From assembly GCF_019061185.1 (NCBI RefSeq), contig NZ_JAHQZU010000013.1, positions 1 through 64,000 on the forward strand: a stretch of DNA of 64,000 bases, in the 5' to 3' direction. A program made the translations under genes and the position numbers. The notes beneath the pieces are model-generated. The model worked only from the letters and a program-made list of their open reading frames with translations, was not told where the DNA came from and made no database searches. This DNA comes from Paracoccus sp. Z118 (lineage in GTDB: Bacteria; Pseudomonadota; Alphaproteobacteria; Rhodobacterales; Rhodobacteraceae). Shown piece by piece: positions 16,391 to 26,919 of this stretch (position 1 is the first letter of the stretch; each line of letters begins with the position of its first letter).

Positions 16391-17106
16391 CCCTTCGGTT
16401 CCTGCTTCAGCCGCGCGACATAGCGGGCCACGTTGTGATCGAACCATGTCTGCGACACCTCCGCCCGGCGGCCGTCCGCGTCGTAAGCGATGCGGAGGAT
16501 GTGCGGGACCGGCTCGCCCGGCGGCCGTCCGAAGCCCGGCGGCGACCATTCGGGCACGTGGCCGAGGCCGACCCGATCCTCGGCGCGGGTGATCGCAAGA
16601 CCGAGTTGTTCGCGGTAGAACAGATAAAGGCTCTCAGACAGCGCCTCGGGCGCGACGGTTTCGGCGTAGCCCGCGTCCAGCCAGATTTCCTCGACCGCGG
16701 CGGGGCGGCCGCCGAGGAAACGCAGGCGCCTGATCCGGTGGGCGTGATCCGAGGCGCCGAAGGCGGGCAGGTTCGCCGGCTTGGGCAGGCGGTCCAGCGA
16801 CAGCAGCCGCGCGGTGGGCAGGCCGCCGCCTTCGACCAGTTCAAGCCGGAACATGGCGTAGATGCTGCGCGGATCGGCCAGCGCCCGGACGTAGTTGCCC
16901 GAGCCCTGCACACGTTGCAGCAGCCCCCGATCCTCGACCTCGGCCAGCGCCTTGCGCAGCGTGCCGATCGCGACGCCGAGCTGCGCGGCCATCTCGCGCT
17001 CGGGCGGCAGTCTTTCGCCATCGGTCAGCCGACCGGCCGCGATGTCGCGGACCAGAAGCTCGGCGATCTGAAGAAACCGGGGAAGGCTGCCGCTGGGTCT
17101 TGGCAT
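16387..17106 (-). CDS. GntR/HutC-family regulator with UTRA domain
   Basis: 239 residues from ATG 17106. The winged helix (about 8-75) includes GERLPPEREMAAQLGVAIGTLRKAL, and a UTRA effector domain (about 90-235) includes LELVEGGGLPTARLLSLDRLP and a YREQLGLAITRAEDRVG segment. It is a one-component repressor type that senses a sugar-like ligand. An in-frame TTG at 17148 would lengthen it, but that codon lies in a palindrome likely to be its operator, so I prefer 17106 despite a weak ribosome site. It is translationally coupled to the Gfo/Idh/MocA gene and diverges from the monooxygenase operon. Confidence 0.85.
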   Translation of the reverse strand: MPRPSGSLPRFLQIAELLVRDIAAGRLTDGERLPPEREMAAQLGVAIGTLRKALAEVEDRGLLQRVQGSGNYVRALADPRSIYAMFRLELVEGGGLPTARLLSLDRLPKPANLPAFGASDHAHRIRRLRFLGGRPAAVEEIWLDAGYAETVAPEALSESLYLFYREQLGLAITRAEDRVGLGHVPEWSPPGFGRPPGEPVPHILRIAYDADGRRAEVSQTWFDHNVARYVARLKQEPKG

Positions 17107-17133
17107 GGAACGGAGGGCCGGGATTGATGCACT

Positions 17134-17164
17134 ATTGATCCATATCAAATCCGGGTGCTATTCA
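17134..17164 (+). promoter_or_regulatory. promoter and GntR-type dyad before the monooxygenase operon
   Basis: TTGAT-CCAT-ATCAA at 17135-17148 is a perfect 5-4-5 dyad in the divergent gap. A plus-strand promoter can be read as TTGATC (17135-17140), 18 bases, TATTCA (17159-17164), placing the dyad over the -35 box. Repression by the adjacent GntR protein is inferred. Confidence 0.5.
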
Positions 17165-17197
17165 AGTGGAAACTGCATGTCAGCGAAGGAGCGTCCG

Positions 17198-18355
17198 ATG
17201 TCCGTGGTTCCGGTGCGATCGCAGGATCTGGACAGCGCCGAGGTGTCGTGGTTCGCGGCGCTCTGCTCGGACGACTATGCCCTGCTCGGGGTGCCCGACG
17301 GCGCGCTGCGGTCCAGCTTCGCGCATTGCTCGGACATCGCGCGGACCGCGGAATCCCTCGGCTTCCGCAACATCCTCTGCCCGTCATCCTATCAGGTCGG
17401 ACAGGACACGCTGAGCTTCGTCGCCGCCTGCGCCCCGCTGACAAACCGGATGAACTTCCTCGCCGCGATCCGCTGCGGCGAGATGCAGCCGATCATGCTG
17501 GCCCGCACCGTGGCCACGCTGGACCACATGCTCAAGGGGCGGCTGACATTGAACGTGATCTCGTCCGACTTTCCGGGCGAGAAGGCCGACAGCGCCTTCC
17601 GCTACAAACGCAGTCACGAGGTGGTGGAAATCCTGCGCCAGGCCTGGACTCGCGAGACGATCGACTTCGACGGCGAGGTCTACCGGTTCAGCGGCGTGCC
17701 CACCGATCCGGCGAAGCCCTACCAACAGAACGGCGGGCCGCTGCTCTATTTCGGCGGCTACTCGCCCGACGCGCTGGAGCTGTGCGGGGCGCAATGCGAC
17801 GTCTATCTGATGTGGCCCGAGCCCAAGGAGGCGCTGGCCCAGCGGATGCGCGCCGTGCACGAACGCGCCGCCGCGCATGGCCGGGTGCTGGATTACGGGC
17901 TGCGGGTCCACGTGATCGTGCGCGACACCGAAGCCGAGGCGCGGGAGTATGCCGAACATCTCGTCTCGGCGCTCGACGATGAATACGGGCGGTTGATCCG
18001 TGAGCGGGCGCATGATTCCATCTCGCTCGGCGTGGCGCATCAGGCGCGGGCGCGGGAACTGGCCGACGAGTTCGGCTATGTCGAGCCGCATCTGTGGACC
18101 GGGATCGGCCGCGCCCGCTCCGGCTGCGGGGCGGCGATCGTGGGGTCCACCGATCAGGTGCTGTCGGAGCTTGAGGAATATCGCAAAATGGGTATCCGCG
18201 CCTTCATCCTGTCCGGCTATCCGCATCTGGAGGAGGCCCGGCATTTCGGAACCAAGGTGCTGCCGCAGCTCAAGACCTGCTCGCTGCCGCATGAATATGG
18301 CCGGGTGCCGTTCGACACGCCGCCCACACCGCTCGGGAACGGGGAGAGGCGCTGA
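17198..18355 (+). CDS. smoC: FMNH2-dependent sulfonate monooxygenase (SsuD/SmoC-like)
   Basis: 385 residues of the LLM flavin-oxidoreductase fold (TIM barrel). SsuD-like landmarks are Arg236 and His238 (GLRVHVIVRDTE), Arg307 in the mobile loop GRARSGCGAA, and Tyr341/His343 in SGYPHLEEA. These are the positions used for desulfonation in SsuD. The reaction would turn sulfoquinovose plus oxygen into 6-oxo-glucose and sulfite, with FMNH2 supplied by a reductase not in the window. ATG 17198 has AAGGAG 7 bases upstream; ATG 17177 is a weaker choice. It overlaps the aldo/keto reductase gene by one base. A generic alkanesulfonate monooxygenase is the alternative. Confidence 0.75.
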   Translation: MSVVPVRSQDLDSAEVSWFAALCSDDYALLGVPDGALRSSFAHCSDIARTAESLGFRNILCPSSYQVGQDTLSFVAACAPLTNRMNFLAAIRCGEMQPIMLARTVATLDHMLKGRLTLNVISSDFPGEKADSAFRYKRSHEVVEILRQAWTRETIDFDGEVYRFSGVPTDPAKPYQQNGGPLLYFGGYSPDALELCGAQCDVYLMWPEPKEALAQRMRAVHERAAAHGRVLDYGLRVHVIVRDTEAEAREYAEHLVSALDDEYGRLIRERAHDSISLGVAHQARARELADEFGYVEPHLWTGIGRARSGCGAAIVGSTDQVLSELEEYRKMGIRAFILSGYPHLEEARHFGTKVLPQLKTCSLPHEYGRVPFDTPPTPLGNGERR

Positions 18356-19248
18356 TGGAACGGGTCACGATCACGGGCGATCTGACGTTTTCGCGGCTCG
18401 TCTATGGGCTGTGGCGGCTGGCGGACGATGCCGACACCTCGCCCGCGCATGTGGCGGCGAAGATCAAGGCGTGTCTGGCGCAGGGCATCACCACGATGGA
18501 CCACGCCGACATCTATGGCGACTATGCGGGCGAGAAGATCTTCGGCGACGCGCTGCGGCAGGCGCCGGAACTGCGGGGCCGCATCGAGATCGTCACGAAA
18601 TGCGACATCGTGGCCCCCGCCGGGCGCTATTCGGGCGCGAAGGTCAAGCATTACGACACCTCGCGCGCGCATATCCACGCGGCGGTGGACCAGTCGCTGA
18701 CCGATCTGGGGATCGAACGGATCGACCTGCTGCTGATCCACCGTCCCGACCCGCTGATGGACCCTGCCGAGACCGGGCGGGCGCTGGACGATCTGGTGGC
18801 CTCGGGCAAGGTGCGGGCGGTGGGGGTGTCGAACTTCCGCCCGTGGGATGTCTCGCTGCTGCAATCGGCGATGTCGCAGCGGCTGGTCGTGAACCAGATC
18901 GAACTGAGCCTGAAGGCGCATCAGAGCTTCACCAACGGCGATCTGGCCTATCTTCAGGAACATGCGATCCTGCCGATGGCGTGGTCGCCGCTGGGGGGCG
19001 GGGTCTTGCTGGCGGACGAGGGGCCGGCCCTGACGCAGGCGCTGGCGCGGATCGGGCGCGAACAGGGCGTCGAGCCCTCGGCCGTCGCCATCGCCTGGCT
19101 GCTGCGCCACCCGGCCCGCATCCTGCCCGTCCTCGGCACGAACCGCCTCGAACGGATCGCCCGCCTTGCGGAAGCGGCTCGGGTCGGGATCGACCGGCAG
19201 ACGTGGTTCGAACTTTACGCGCTGGCGCTTGGCCGCGAGGTGGCCTGA
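18355..19248 (+). CDS. smoB: aldo/keto reductase, candidate 6-oxo-glucose reductase (SmoB-like)
   Basis: 297 residues, an AKR TIM barrel. The catalytic tetrad is visible: Asp49, Tyr54 (DHADIYGDY), Lys82 (IVTKCD) and His129 (LLIHRPDP). The late VGVSNF and NQIELSL segments are also typical. In the sulfo-SMO pathway an AKR reduces the aldehyde released by the monooxygenase to glucose with NAD(P)H. Its start overlaps the monooxygenase stop (TGATG), so the two are coupled. An oxidoreductase of the YdhF type acting on another aldehyde is possible. The pairing with an SsuD-like enzyme and a sugar ABC transporter is the main support. Confidence 0.72.
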   Translation: MERVTITGDLTFSRLVYGLWRLADDADTSPAHVAAKIKACLAQGITTMDHADIYGDYAGEKIFGDALRQAPELRGRIEIVTKCDIVAPAGRYSGAKVKHYDTSRAHIHAAVDQSLTDLGIERIDLLLIHRPDPLMDPAETGRALDDLVASGKVRAVGVSNFRPWDVSLLQSAMSQRLVVNQIELSLKAHQSFTNGDLAYLQEHAILPMAWSPLGGGVLLADEGPALTQALARIGREQGVEPSAVAIAWLLRHPARILPVLGTNRLERIARLAEAARVGIDRQTWFELYALALGREVA

Positions 19249-19258
19249 CGGGCAGCGT

Positions 19259-19283
19259 TGCCGCTTGCCAGAGGGCAGCGGCA
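19259..19283 (+). promoter_or_regulatory. stem-loop between the AKR gene and the binding-protein gene
   Basis: TGCCGCT (19259-19265) pairs with AGCGGCA (19277-19283). Inside, after a one-base bulge, GCC pairs with GGC around an AGAG loop. It starts 11 bases after the AKR stop, with no T-run. Likely an mRNA processing or attenuation point before the transporter genes. Confidence 0.5.
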
Positions 19284-19338
19284 CCAACATGATGCACGGA
19301 AATGCGGGCGAGTGCCCCACGTCCCAGGGAGGGGAAGA

Positions 19339-20604
19339 ATGACCACTCGGATGAAGGCGGCGCTGGCCGCGACCACGGCGCTGGCCCTGTCGGCCGGTCT
19401 CGCCCCGGCCTTCGCGCAGGACACGGCGCTGCGGGTCTTCGTCGGCGCGCAGCAGCGGCCCGACCTGATGGAGCAGCTGTTCGACATGTATGAGCAGCAG
19501 AACCCCGGCGTCTCGGTCGAACTGGAAACCGGCGGCGCCACGTCCGAGCTGCAGAGCAACTACCTGTCCACGGTGCTGTCCGCCAAGGACTCCGCCATCG
19601 ACATCATGCTGATCGACGTGGTGAACCCGGCCCAATACCGCGCCGCCGGCTGGCTGGAGCCGCTGAACGACCATATCGACGGCGATGTGGAGACGTTCGT
19701 CTCGCAATATCTGCCCGCCTACGCGCAGGCCGACGTGATCGAGGGCGAGCTGGTCGCGCTGCCCGCCTTCGCCGATGCGATGATGCTGTTCTACCGCACC
19801 GACCTGTTCGAGGCTGCGGGGATCACGCCGCCGACGACGTGGAAGGGCGTGCAGGAAGCCGCCGCCGCGATCAAGGGCACCGAGGGGAACGCCGATATCC
19901 AAGGCCTGTCCTTCCAGGCCAAGGCGATCGAGGGCACCGTCTGCACCTTCCTCATCCCCTATTGGAGCCAAGGCGGCGAGGTGGAAGCGGGCAGCCCCGA
20001 GCCGCTGAACGCCGAATATGCCGTGAACAGCCTGAATATCTGGCGCGAGATGGTGGCGACCGGCACCTCCAAGGCGAACATCGCCGAGGTCGGCACCGAC
20101 GACACCCGCAAGGAGTTCCAGGCGGGCGACGTCGCCATGGCGGTGCTGTGGCCCTATGGCTGGGCGCATTTCCAGGGCCCGGAATCCGAGGTGGCCGGCA
20201 AGGTCGGCGTGGCGACGCTGCCCACGGTCGAGGGCGGCGACAGCGTCACCTGCCTCGGCGGCTGGCAATGGGCGGTTTCGGCCTTTTCGGAGAACAAGGA
20301 GGCGGCAGCGGGCCTGATCCAGTTTCTCGCCGGTCCCGAGGCGTCGCGCTTCCTCGCCGTCGAGGGTTCCATGCTGCCCACCCGGTCCGAGCTTTACAGC
20401 GACCCCGCCGTGCTGGAGGCGAACGCCTGGTTCGAGCAGGCGCTGCCGGTGATGGAAACGGCGCGGGCGCGGCCGGCGACGCCCAACTATCCCCGCGTTT
20501 CCGACGCGATCCGCACGCGCGTCAACGCAGTGATGGCCGGGGCCGAGGAGCCCGAGGCCGCCGTGCAGGCGCTGCAGGGCGATCTCGCCCGCGCCCTCCG
20601 CTGA
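19339..20604 (+). CDS. smoF: sugar ABC transporter substrate-binding protein (SmoF-like)
   Basis: 421 residues with a signal peptide (MTTRMKAALAATTALALSAG) cut after APAFAQ near residue 27; periplasmic. It belongs to the extracellular solute-binding family 1 (MalE/UgpB class), with IDIMLIDVVNPAQYRAAGWLEPL, LPAFADAMMLFYRTDLFEAAGI and the GGWQWAVS segment. SmoF, the homologue in sulfo-SMO clusters, binds sulfoquinovosyl glycerol; that ligand is inferred here from context. ATG 19339 follows GGGAGGGG. Two hairpins flank the gene, which should raise its mRNA relative to the permeases. Confidence 0.8.
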   Translation: MTTRMKAALAATTALALSAGLAPAFAQDTALRVFVGAQQRPDLMEQLFDMYEQQNPGVSVELETGGATSELQSNYLSTVLSAKDSAIDIMLIDVVNPAQYRAAGWLEPLNDHIDGDVETFVSQYLPAYAQADVIEGELVALPAFADAMMLFYRTDLFEAAGITPPTTWKGVQEAAAAIKGTEGNADIQGLSFQAKAIEGTVCTFLIPYWSQGGEVEAGSPEPLNAEYAVNSLNIWREMVATGTSKANIAEVGTDDTRKEFQAGDVAMAVLWPYGWAHFQGPESEVAGKVGVATLPTVEGGDSVTCLGGWQWAVSAFSENKEAAAGLIQFLAGPEASRFLAVEGSMLPTRSELYSDPAVLEANAWFEQALPVMETARARPATPNYPRVSDAIRTRVNAVMAGAEEPEAAVQALQGDLARALR

Positions 20605-20610
20605 CGAACC

Positions 20611-20635
20611 GGCCGCGGGGGCGCTTCCCGCGGCC
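20611..20635 (+). promoter_or_regulatory. stem-loop after the sugar-binding protein gene
   Basis: GGCCGCGGG (20611-20619) pairs perfectly with CCCGCGGCC (20627-20635) around a 7-base loop, in the gap before the ATPase gene. No T-run follows. The position and type match the hairpins after the other binding-protein genes in the window. Confidence 0.65.
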
Positions 20636-20675
20636 TCACCCGCCTTCGGGGCGCAAGGCTAACCGGGAGGCGCTT

Positions 20676-21742
<1,067 letters not shown>

Positions 21743-21743
<1 letters not shown>

Positions 21744-22657
21744 TGGCGGAGCGAAGGGCAGGGGCCCCGCGCGGCGTCCGCAGCCGCATCCTCGACCCCG
21801 GCGACACGGCGCTGGCGGCGGTGCTGCTGCTGCCCGCGGCGCTGCTGCTGTCGCTGGTCGTCCTTTACCCCGTCGGCAAGCTGGTCTGGACCAGCTTCAC
21901 CGACCTGTCGCTGACCTCGGGCGCGCCCGCCGCGTTCGTCGGCATCCGCAACTTCCGCTGGATGCTGGAGGACGCGACCTTCCGGCAGTCGCTGTGGAAC
22001 ACGATCCTCATCACGCTGGTCACGGTGCCGGGGGCGTTGGTCGCGGGCCTCGGCCTTGCGATGCTCGCCAACCTGCCGTTCCGGGTGAAATGGCCGGTGC
22101 GGCTGTCGCTGCTGATCCCCTGGGCGCTGCCCTTGTCCTTCGCAGGGCTGATCTTCGCGTGGTTCTTCCATTCCGAATACGGCGTCGTGAACGACATCCT
22201 GCGCCGGCTGGGATTTGAGGGCGTGATCTGGTTCAACTCGCCGCGCTGGGCGATGGTCGCGGTCTGCATCACGATCATCTGGAAGACCGCCTCCTTCGTG
22301 GCGCTGATCCTGCTGGCGGGCCTTCAGACGATCCCGCGCTCGCTTTACGAGGCGGCGGACGTGGACGGGGCCGGGCGCTGGCGGCAGTTCGTGGAGATCA
22401 CCCTGCCGCTGCTGCGTCCCGCCATCGCGGTGGCGCTGATCTTCCGCACGATCACCGCGCTGCAGACCTTCGACGTGCCGTTCATGATGACGCGCGGGGG
22501 GCCGGGATCGTCCACCACGACGCTGGCGATGTATATCCACCAGAACACCGTGTCGTTTCTGGACCTCGGCTACGGGTCGGCGCTGGCGGTGGTGCTGTTC
22601 CTGATCTCGATGCTGTTCACCGCGCTTTACCTGCGCATGATCCGGGCGAGGGGCTGA
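21743..22657 (+). CDS. smoG: sugar ABC transporter permease (MalF/UgpA type, SmoG-like)
   Basis: 304 residues with six predicted membrane helices. The EAA coupling loop is clear (SLYEAADVDGAGRWRQFVEITLPLL, about residues 200-225). It is a membrane subunit that contacts the ATPase. The start overlaps the ATPase stop by one base (TGATG), and the second permease begins one base after its stop, so the three are translated together. The substrate is predicted to be a sulfoquinovose glycoside from the operon, but MalF-type permeases carry no visible substrate code. Confidence 0.82.
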
Positions 22658-22658
22658 G

Positions 22659-23492
22659 ATGTCCGACCGCTCGCCCCGCGTCCCGCCGCTGCGCGCCATC
22701 GCGGCGCTGGTGCTGCTGGTCAACGGGCTGTTCCCGGCGATCTGGATCCTGCTGACCTCGCTGAAGAGCGAGCCTGAGCTGTCCCGGACCCCGATCACCT
22801 ATCTGCCCGAAGACCCGACCTTCCAGAACTACGTCACCGCGTTTTCCGACCAGCCGCTGCATCTGTTCCTGTTCAACTCGTTCGCGGTGGCCACGCTGTC
22901 CACCATCTCGACGCTGTTCGTGTCCACGCTGGCGGCCTATGCGCTGGCGCGGCTGAACCTGCGGTTCCGGGGCGTCATCCTGATGGCGATCATCGGCGTC
23001 TCGACCTTTCCGCTGGTCACGCTGCTGGTCCCGCTGTTCGAGATCATGCGCGGCCTCGGTCTGCTGAACACATGGGCCGCGCTCATCATTCCCTACACCG
23101 TCCTCAGCCTGCCGGTCTGCACGCTGGTCCTCGCCGCCTTCTTCGAAAGCGTGCCGCGCGATCTGGAGAACGCGGCGATGATCGACGGCTGCACGCGCGT
23201 CGGCGCGCTGTTCCGGGTGATTGTGCCGCTGTCCGCACCGGGCGTCTTCACCGCCGCGATCCTCGCCTTCGTCAACGCCTGGGACGAGTTCCTGCTGGCG
23301 CTCTCGTTCAACTCGAACCCGGCGCTGCGGACGCTGCCGGTCGGCATCCAGCTTTATCAGGGCGAGTTCACCTTTCCCTGGCCCGTCATCTCGGCCGCGC
23401 TGGTCGTCGGCATCGTCCCGCTGGCGATCCTGATCGTGCTGTTTCAGGAGCGGGTCGTGTCGGGGCTGATGACCGGCGGGGTGAAGGGGTGA
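22659..23492 (+). CDS. smoH: sugar ABC transporter permease (MalG/UgpE type, SmoH-like)
   Basis: 277 residues with six predicted helices. The EAA-type loop is FESVPRDLENAAMIDGCTRVGALFRVIVPL (about residues 163-192), followed by TAAILAFVNAWDEFLLAL, the usual MalG C-terminal region. It is the last gene of the plus-strand operon that starts with the monooxygenase. Downstream, a weak CCGGC/GCCGG stem at 23496-23513 is the only hairpin seen. The flavin reductase and sulfite-handling genes expected for this pathway do not follow. Confidence 0.82.
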   Translation: MSDRSPRVPPLRAIAALVLLVNGLFPAIWILLTSLKSEPELSRTPITYLPEDPTFQNYVTAFSDQPLHLFLFNSFAVATLSTISTLFVSTLAAYALARLNLRFRGVILMAIIGVSTFPLVTLLVPLFEIMRGLGLLNTWAALIIPYTVLSLPVCTLVLAAFFESVPRDLENAAMIDGCTRVGALFRVIVPLSAPGVFTAAILAFVNAWDEFLLALSFNSNPALRTLPVGIQLYQGEFTFPWPVISAALVVGIVPLAILIVLFQERVVSGLMTGGVKG

Positions 23493-23614
23493 GTTCCGGC
23501 CTGAGCGAGCCGGTCGAGGTGCAGGCGCTCGTCCTGCTCCTCCTTGCCGCTGGAAAAAAGGCGCCCGTCCCGCTACCCTGAACCCGGCACGTGCCAGTCG
23601 CTCGGGGGATGAAA

Positions 23615-25234
23615 ATGACCCTAAAGCCACGCTCGGACCTCGGCACGCATGAGGTCGAGAACCAGCCGGAGGCGGCGGGGGATCGCGATCTCTGGGGCGA
23701 CGATCCGGTCCTGCGGCAACTGGTTTCCGCGAGCGCCGTCGAGGCCGATCTGCTTGCCAGCTACAGCCAAAACCTGGGCCGGCAGGAGATGCGGGCGGCG
23801 GCGCGCGATGCCAACCGCTTCACGCCGGAACTGCGGATCTTCGACAATGGCGGCCGCAGGCTGGACGAGGTCGATTTTCACCCGGCCTGGCACCGGTTCA
23901 TGCAGATGTCGGTCGCCGCCGGCTATCACTCCATCGCGTGGGAGGGGCGCGCGGGCGGGCATCTCACCCATGCCTGCATGGTCTATCTCGCCAGTCAGGT
24001 CGAGCCGGGACATTGCTGCCCGCTGACCATGACCTATGCGGCGGTCCCGGTCCTGCGAAGGGCCGAGGGTCTGGAATACTGGCAATCCGCGCTGATGTCC
24101 CGGCACTATGATCCCTCGGTCCGGCCGGTCGCGGACAAGCGGGGGGCCACCCTCGGCATGGCGATGACCGAGAAGCAGGGCGGCTCGGACGTGCGCGCCA
24201 ACACCACCCGGGCCCGGCCGGACGGCGAGGCGTGGCGGCTGACCGGGCATAAATGGTTCTGCTCGGCGCCGATGTCGGACGGATTCCTGACGCTGGCGCA
24301 GGCCGACGGTGGGCTGACCTGCTTTCTGGTGCCCCGCTGGCTGGAGGGAGAGCGCAACGGCATCCGCATCCAGCGGCTCAAGGACAAGCTCGGCAACCGC
24401 TCGAACGCCTCGGCCGAGATCGAGTATCGGGACGCGCTGGCCTATCGGATCGGCGGGGCCGGCGAGGGCGTGCGCACCATCGTCGAGATGGTCCATCACA
24501 CGCGGCTGGATACTGCGATGGCGCCCGCCGGGCTGATGCGCGCGGCGCTGCGCGAGGCGCATCACTGGGTCAGCCACCGCGCGGCCTTCCAGCGGCGGCT
24601 GATCGACCAGCCGCTGATGCGGGCGGTGCTGGCCGACATCGCGCTGGACTGGGTAGGAGCGCTGGCGCTGGGGCTGCATGTCGCGGAAGCCTTCGACGGC
24701 GGCTCGGCCGAGGACCGGGCCTTCGCCCGCATCGGCGTCGCGCTGGCAAAGTATCTGGCGAACAAGCTGTGCCCGGTCGTCGTCTGCGAGGCGATGGAGG
24801 CGATGGGCGGCATGGGCTACATCGAGGATACCGGGCTGCCGATGCTCTACCGCGAGGCGCCGCTCAACGGCATCTGGGAGGGCTCGGCCAACGTCATCTG
24901 CCTCGACGCGCTGCGGACCCTCGGCCGGGACCCCCTGAGCGCGGAGATGCTGGAGCGGGAACTGGCCGCCGCGCGGGGTCTGCATCCGCGTTACGACCGG
25001 GCGCTGGAGGATCATGCGGCCCGCTGGCGGCGGCAGGTGGCCGAGGATGAGGCCCGCCGGTTCGTGGAGCAGGCGGGCCTTCTGCTGACCGCATCCGTGC
25101 TGCTGCGGCGGGGGAACGCCGGGATCGCAAGCGCATTCGTGGAAACGCGCCTGTCCGCAGATCGGAGCCGCATCAGCGGAGCGATTGGCAGGGAAGCGGC
25201 GGATTCCGTTCTGGCGGCGTGTTTTCCGGGTTAG
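23615..25234 (+). CDS. aidB: AidB-like acyl-CoA dehydrogenase family flavoprotein
   Basis: 539 residues, close to E. coli AidB (about 541) and longer than catabolic acyl-CoA dehydrogenases. Family features: AMTEKQGGSDVRANTT and HKWFCSAPMSDGFLTLAQ in the FAD/beta domain, and MGGMGYIEDTGLPMLYREAPLNGIWEGSANV near residues 390-430, which holds the Glu position of the active site. The C-terminal extension is the DNA-associated part in AidB. ATG 23615 has GGGGGA 5 bases upstream; ATG 23609 is possible. It appears to be a single gene between two unrelated operons. Its role in alkylation stress is by homology only, and a true acyl-CoA substrate is possible. Confidence 0.82.
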   Translation: MTLKPRSDLGTHEVENQPEAAGDRDLWGDDPVLRQLVSASAVEADLLASYSQNLGRQEMRAAARDANRFTPELRIFDNGGRRLDEVDFHPAWHRFMQMSVAAGYHSIAWEGRAGGHLTHACMVYLASQVEPGHCCPLTMTYAAVPVLRRAEGLEYWQSALMSRHYDPSVRPVADKRGATLGMAMTEKQGGSDVRANTTRARPDGEAWRLTGHKWFCSAPMSDGFLTLAQADGGLTCFLVPRWLEGERNGIRIQRLKDKLGNRSNASAEIEYRDALAYRIGGAGEGVRTIVEMVHHTRLDTAMAPAGLMRAALREAHHWVSHRAAFQRRLIDQPLMRAVLADIALDWVGALALGLHVAEAFDGGSAEDRAFARIGVALAKYLANKLCPVVVCEAMEAMGGMGYIEDTGLPMLYREAPLNGIWEGSANVICLDALRTLGRDPLSAEMLERELAAARGLHPRYDRALEDHAARWRRQVAEDEARRFVEQAGLLLTASVLLRRGNAGIASAFVETRLSADRSRISGAIGREAADSVLAACFPG

Positions 25235-25291
25235 CCGCGCTTGCGCTGCGGCCGTTCAGGCAAGGCCGGATCGAGGTCCGGTCCGGCGTCC

Positions 25292-26188
25292 TCACCGGAT
25301 ACGCGCCAGCGCCTCCACCAGCAGCCGGCGCAGGGCAGCGTCGGTCTTGAAGCCGGCATGCGCCGTGACGGTGACGTTGAGCAGCGAGAGCAGCGGGTGA
25401 TCCGGCGCCAGCGGCTCCTCGTCGAAGACGTCGAGGGCGGCGTGGCCGAGGCGACCGGCGGCCAGCGCGGCGATCAGGGGGGGCGTGTCGATGAGCCCCG
25501 CGCGCGCCGTATTGACCAGCACCGCATCCGGCCGCATCCGCCCGAGCGCTTCGGCACCGATCAGTCCGGTCGTTTCCGGGGTCAGCGCCAGATGCAGGCT
25601 GACGACGTCGGCGGAGTCGATCAGACCCTCCAACGGGACCATCGGGCAGGGCGCATCCGCGAGCGGCGAGCGGTTCCAGCCGATCACCCGGAATCCCAGT
25701 CCCGCAGCAAGCTCGGCCGTCGCCCGGCCGATTCCGCCCATGCCGACGACGCCGAAGGTCAGGTCCTGAAACTCGCGGCCGGCGAGCGGCTTCCACTGGC
25801 CGGCCCGGATGTTGCGGTCCATCAGTGCGATCTGGCGCAGCGCACTCAGCGCCAGCGCGATGGCGTGCTGACCGACGGCCCGGTCGCCATAACCGCGGAT
25901 CGTCTCGACCGCGATGCCGCGAGCCTCGGCCGCCGCGAGGTCGATATAGGAGGATGCGCCGGTGCCCAGAAAGATGATCCGCCGCAACAGCGGCGCGGCG
26001 GCCAGATCGGTGGCGGTCATGTAGGTATGCCCGTTCCAGACGGTCCCGGCACCGGCGATCAGATCGCGCAGACGGCCCGCATCGGGATCGCCCTCGTGGA
26101 CGACCATGCCGGCGGGGCAGTCGAGATCCCGCAGCAGGCGCACGCTCTGCGCCGTCGCATCCACATAGACCAGCTTGCCCATGGTCAC
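25292..26188 (-). CDS. D-2-hydroxyacid dehydrogenase, NAD(P)-dependent
   Basis: 298 residues. The NAD-binding motif GMGGIG lies near 148-153 in [30 protein letters not shown] and the LDVFDEEPL segment are typical. The catalytic Arg of the LVNTARAG motif and Glu of DEEPL are present, and the late histidine is in TAHAGFKT. Such enzymes interconvert 2-oxo acids and D-2-hydroxy acids. ATG 26188 overlaps the ATPase stop (ATGA). As the last gene of the amino-acid transporter operon, it may handle the 2-oxo acid made by the FAD oxidase across the divergent promoter; that link is inferred. Confidence 0.85.
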   Translation of the reverse strand: MTMGKLVYVDATAQSVRLLRDLDCPAGMVVHEGDPDAGRLRDLIAGAGTVWNGHTYMTATDLAAAPLLRRIIFLGTGASSYIDLAAAEARGIAVETIRGYGDRAVGQHAIALALSALRQIALMDRNIRAGQWKPLAGREFQDLTFGVVGMGGIGRATAELAAGLGFRVIGWNRSPLADAPCPMVPLEGLIDSADVVSLHLALTPETTGLIGAEALGRMRPDAVLVNTARAGLIDTPPLIAALAAGRLGHAALDVFDEEPLAPDHPLLSLLNVTVTAHAGFKTDAALRRLLVEALARIR

Positions 26189-26919
26189 TCCATCGGATGG
26201 ATGACGCGGTGCAGGAAGTCCTGGGTGCGGGGATGCTGCGGGTTGCGCAGCACCTCCTGCGGCGGCCCCTGCTCGACGATGACGCCGCCTTCCAGGAACA
26301 GGACGCGGTCGGCGACGGCGCGGGCGAACTCCATCTCATGCGTGACGACGACCATCGTCATGCCCTCGGCGGCGACGTCGCGCATCACGGTCAGCACCTC
26401 GCCCACCAGTTCGGGGTCGAGCGCCGAGGTCGGCTCGTCGAACAGGATCGCCTTGGGCTGCATCGCCAGCGCCCGCGCGATTGCCACGCGCTGCTGCTGT
26501 CCGCCCGACAGCTTGGCCGGATAGACGTCCAGCTTGGCTCCCAGCCCGACCTTGTCCAGCAGCGCCGCCGCCTCGTCGCGCGCCTGGGCGCGGGGCGTCT
26601 TCTTGACGAAGACCGGCCCCTCCATCACGTTTTCCAGCGCCGTCCGGTGCGGGAACAGGTTGAACCGCTGGAACACCATCGACACCTGCGTGCGGATGTC
26701 GGTGATCGAGCGTTCCGCCGGATCGACCTTCGCCCCCTCGATCAGGATCGCGCCGCGCTGATAGCTTTCCAGCCCGTTGATGCAGCGCAGGATCGTGGAC
26801 TTGCCAGAGCCGGACGGGCCGATGATGCAGACCACCTCGCCCTTGTTCACCTCGAACGAAACGCCCTTGATGACCTCCAGCGTGCCGAAGGATTTGTGGA
26901 TGTCGTGAACCTGGATCAT
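26185..26919 (-). CDS. polar amino-acid ABC transporter ATPase (GlnQ/HisP type)
   Basis: 244 residues with Walker [11 protein letters not shown]-loop [10 protein letters not shown], signature [15 protein letters not shown], Walker [14 protein letters not shown] and switch His in [10 protein letters not shown]. Size and motifs are those of the GlnQ branch serving polar amino acids. It overlaps both neighbours by four bases: permease stop upstream and hydroxyacid dehydrogenase start downstream. It would energise import of the ligand bound by the protein encoded at 27632-28393. Confidence 0.9.
   Translation of the reverse strand: MIQVHDIHKSFGTLEVIKGVSFEVNKGEVVCIIGPSGSGKSTILRCINGLESYQRGAILIEGAKVDPAERSITDIRTQVSMVFQRFNLFPHRTALENVMEGPVFVKKTPRAQARDEAAALLDKVGLGAKLDVYPAKLSGGQQQRVAIARALAMQPKAILFDEPTSALDPELVGEVLTVMRDVAAEGMTMVVVTHEMEFARAVADRVLFLEGGVIVEQGPPQEVLRNPQHPRTQDFLHRVIHPME

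Noticed and set aside
17107..17148. Longer GntR protein from TTG 17148
   Set aside because: The extra codons run through the TTGAT/ATCAA palindrome and promoter; the winged helix begins normally from ATG 17106.
17198..18355. Classic alkanesulfonate monooxygenase SsuD of sulfur starvation
   Set aside because: No ssuABC-type transporter or ssuE is adjacent; a sugar ABC system and AKR are, favouring a sugar sulfonate.
19329..19338. Separate promoter directly before the sugar-binding protein gene
   Set aside because: Only a ribosome site and an upstream hairpin are visible; no -35/-10 pair could be placed.
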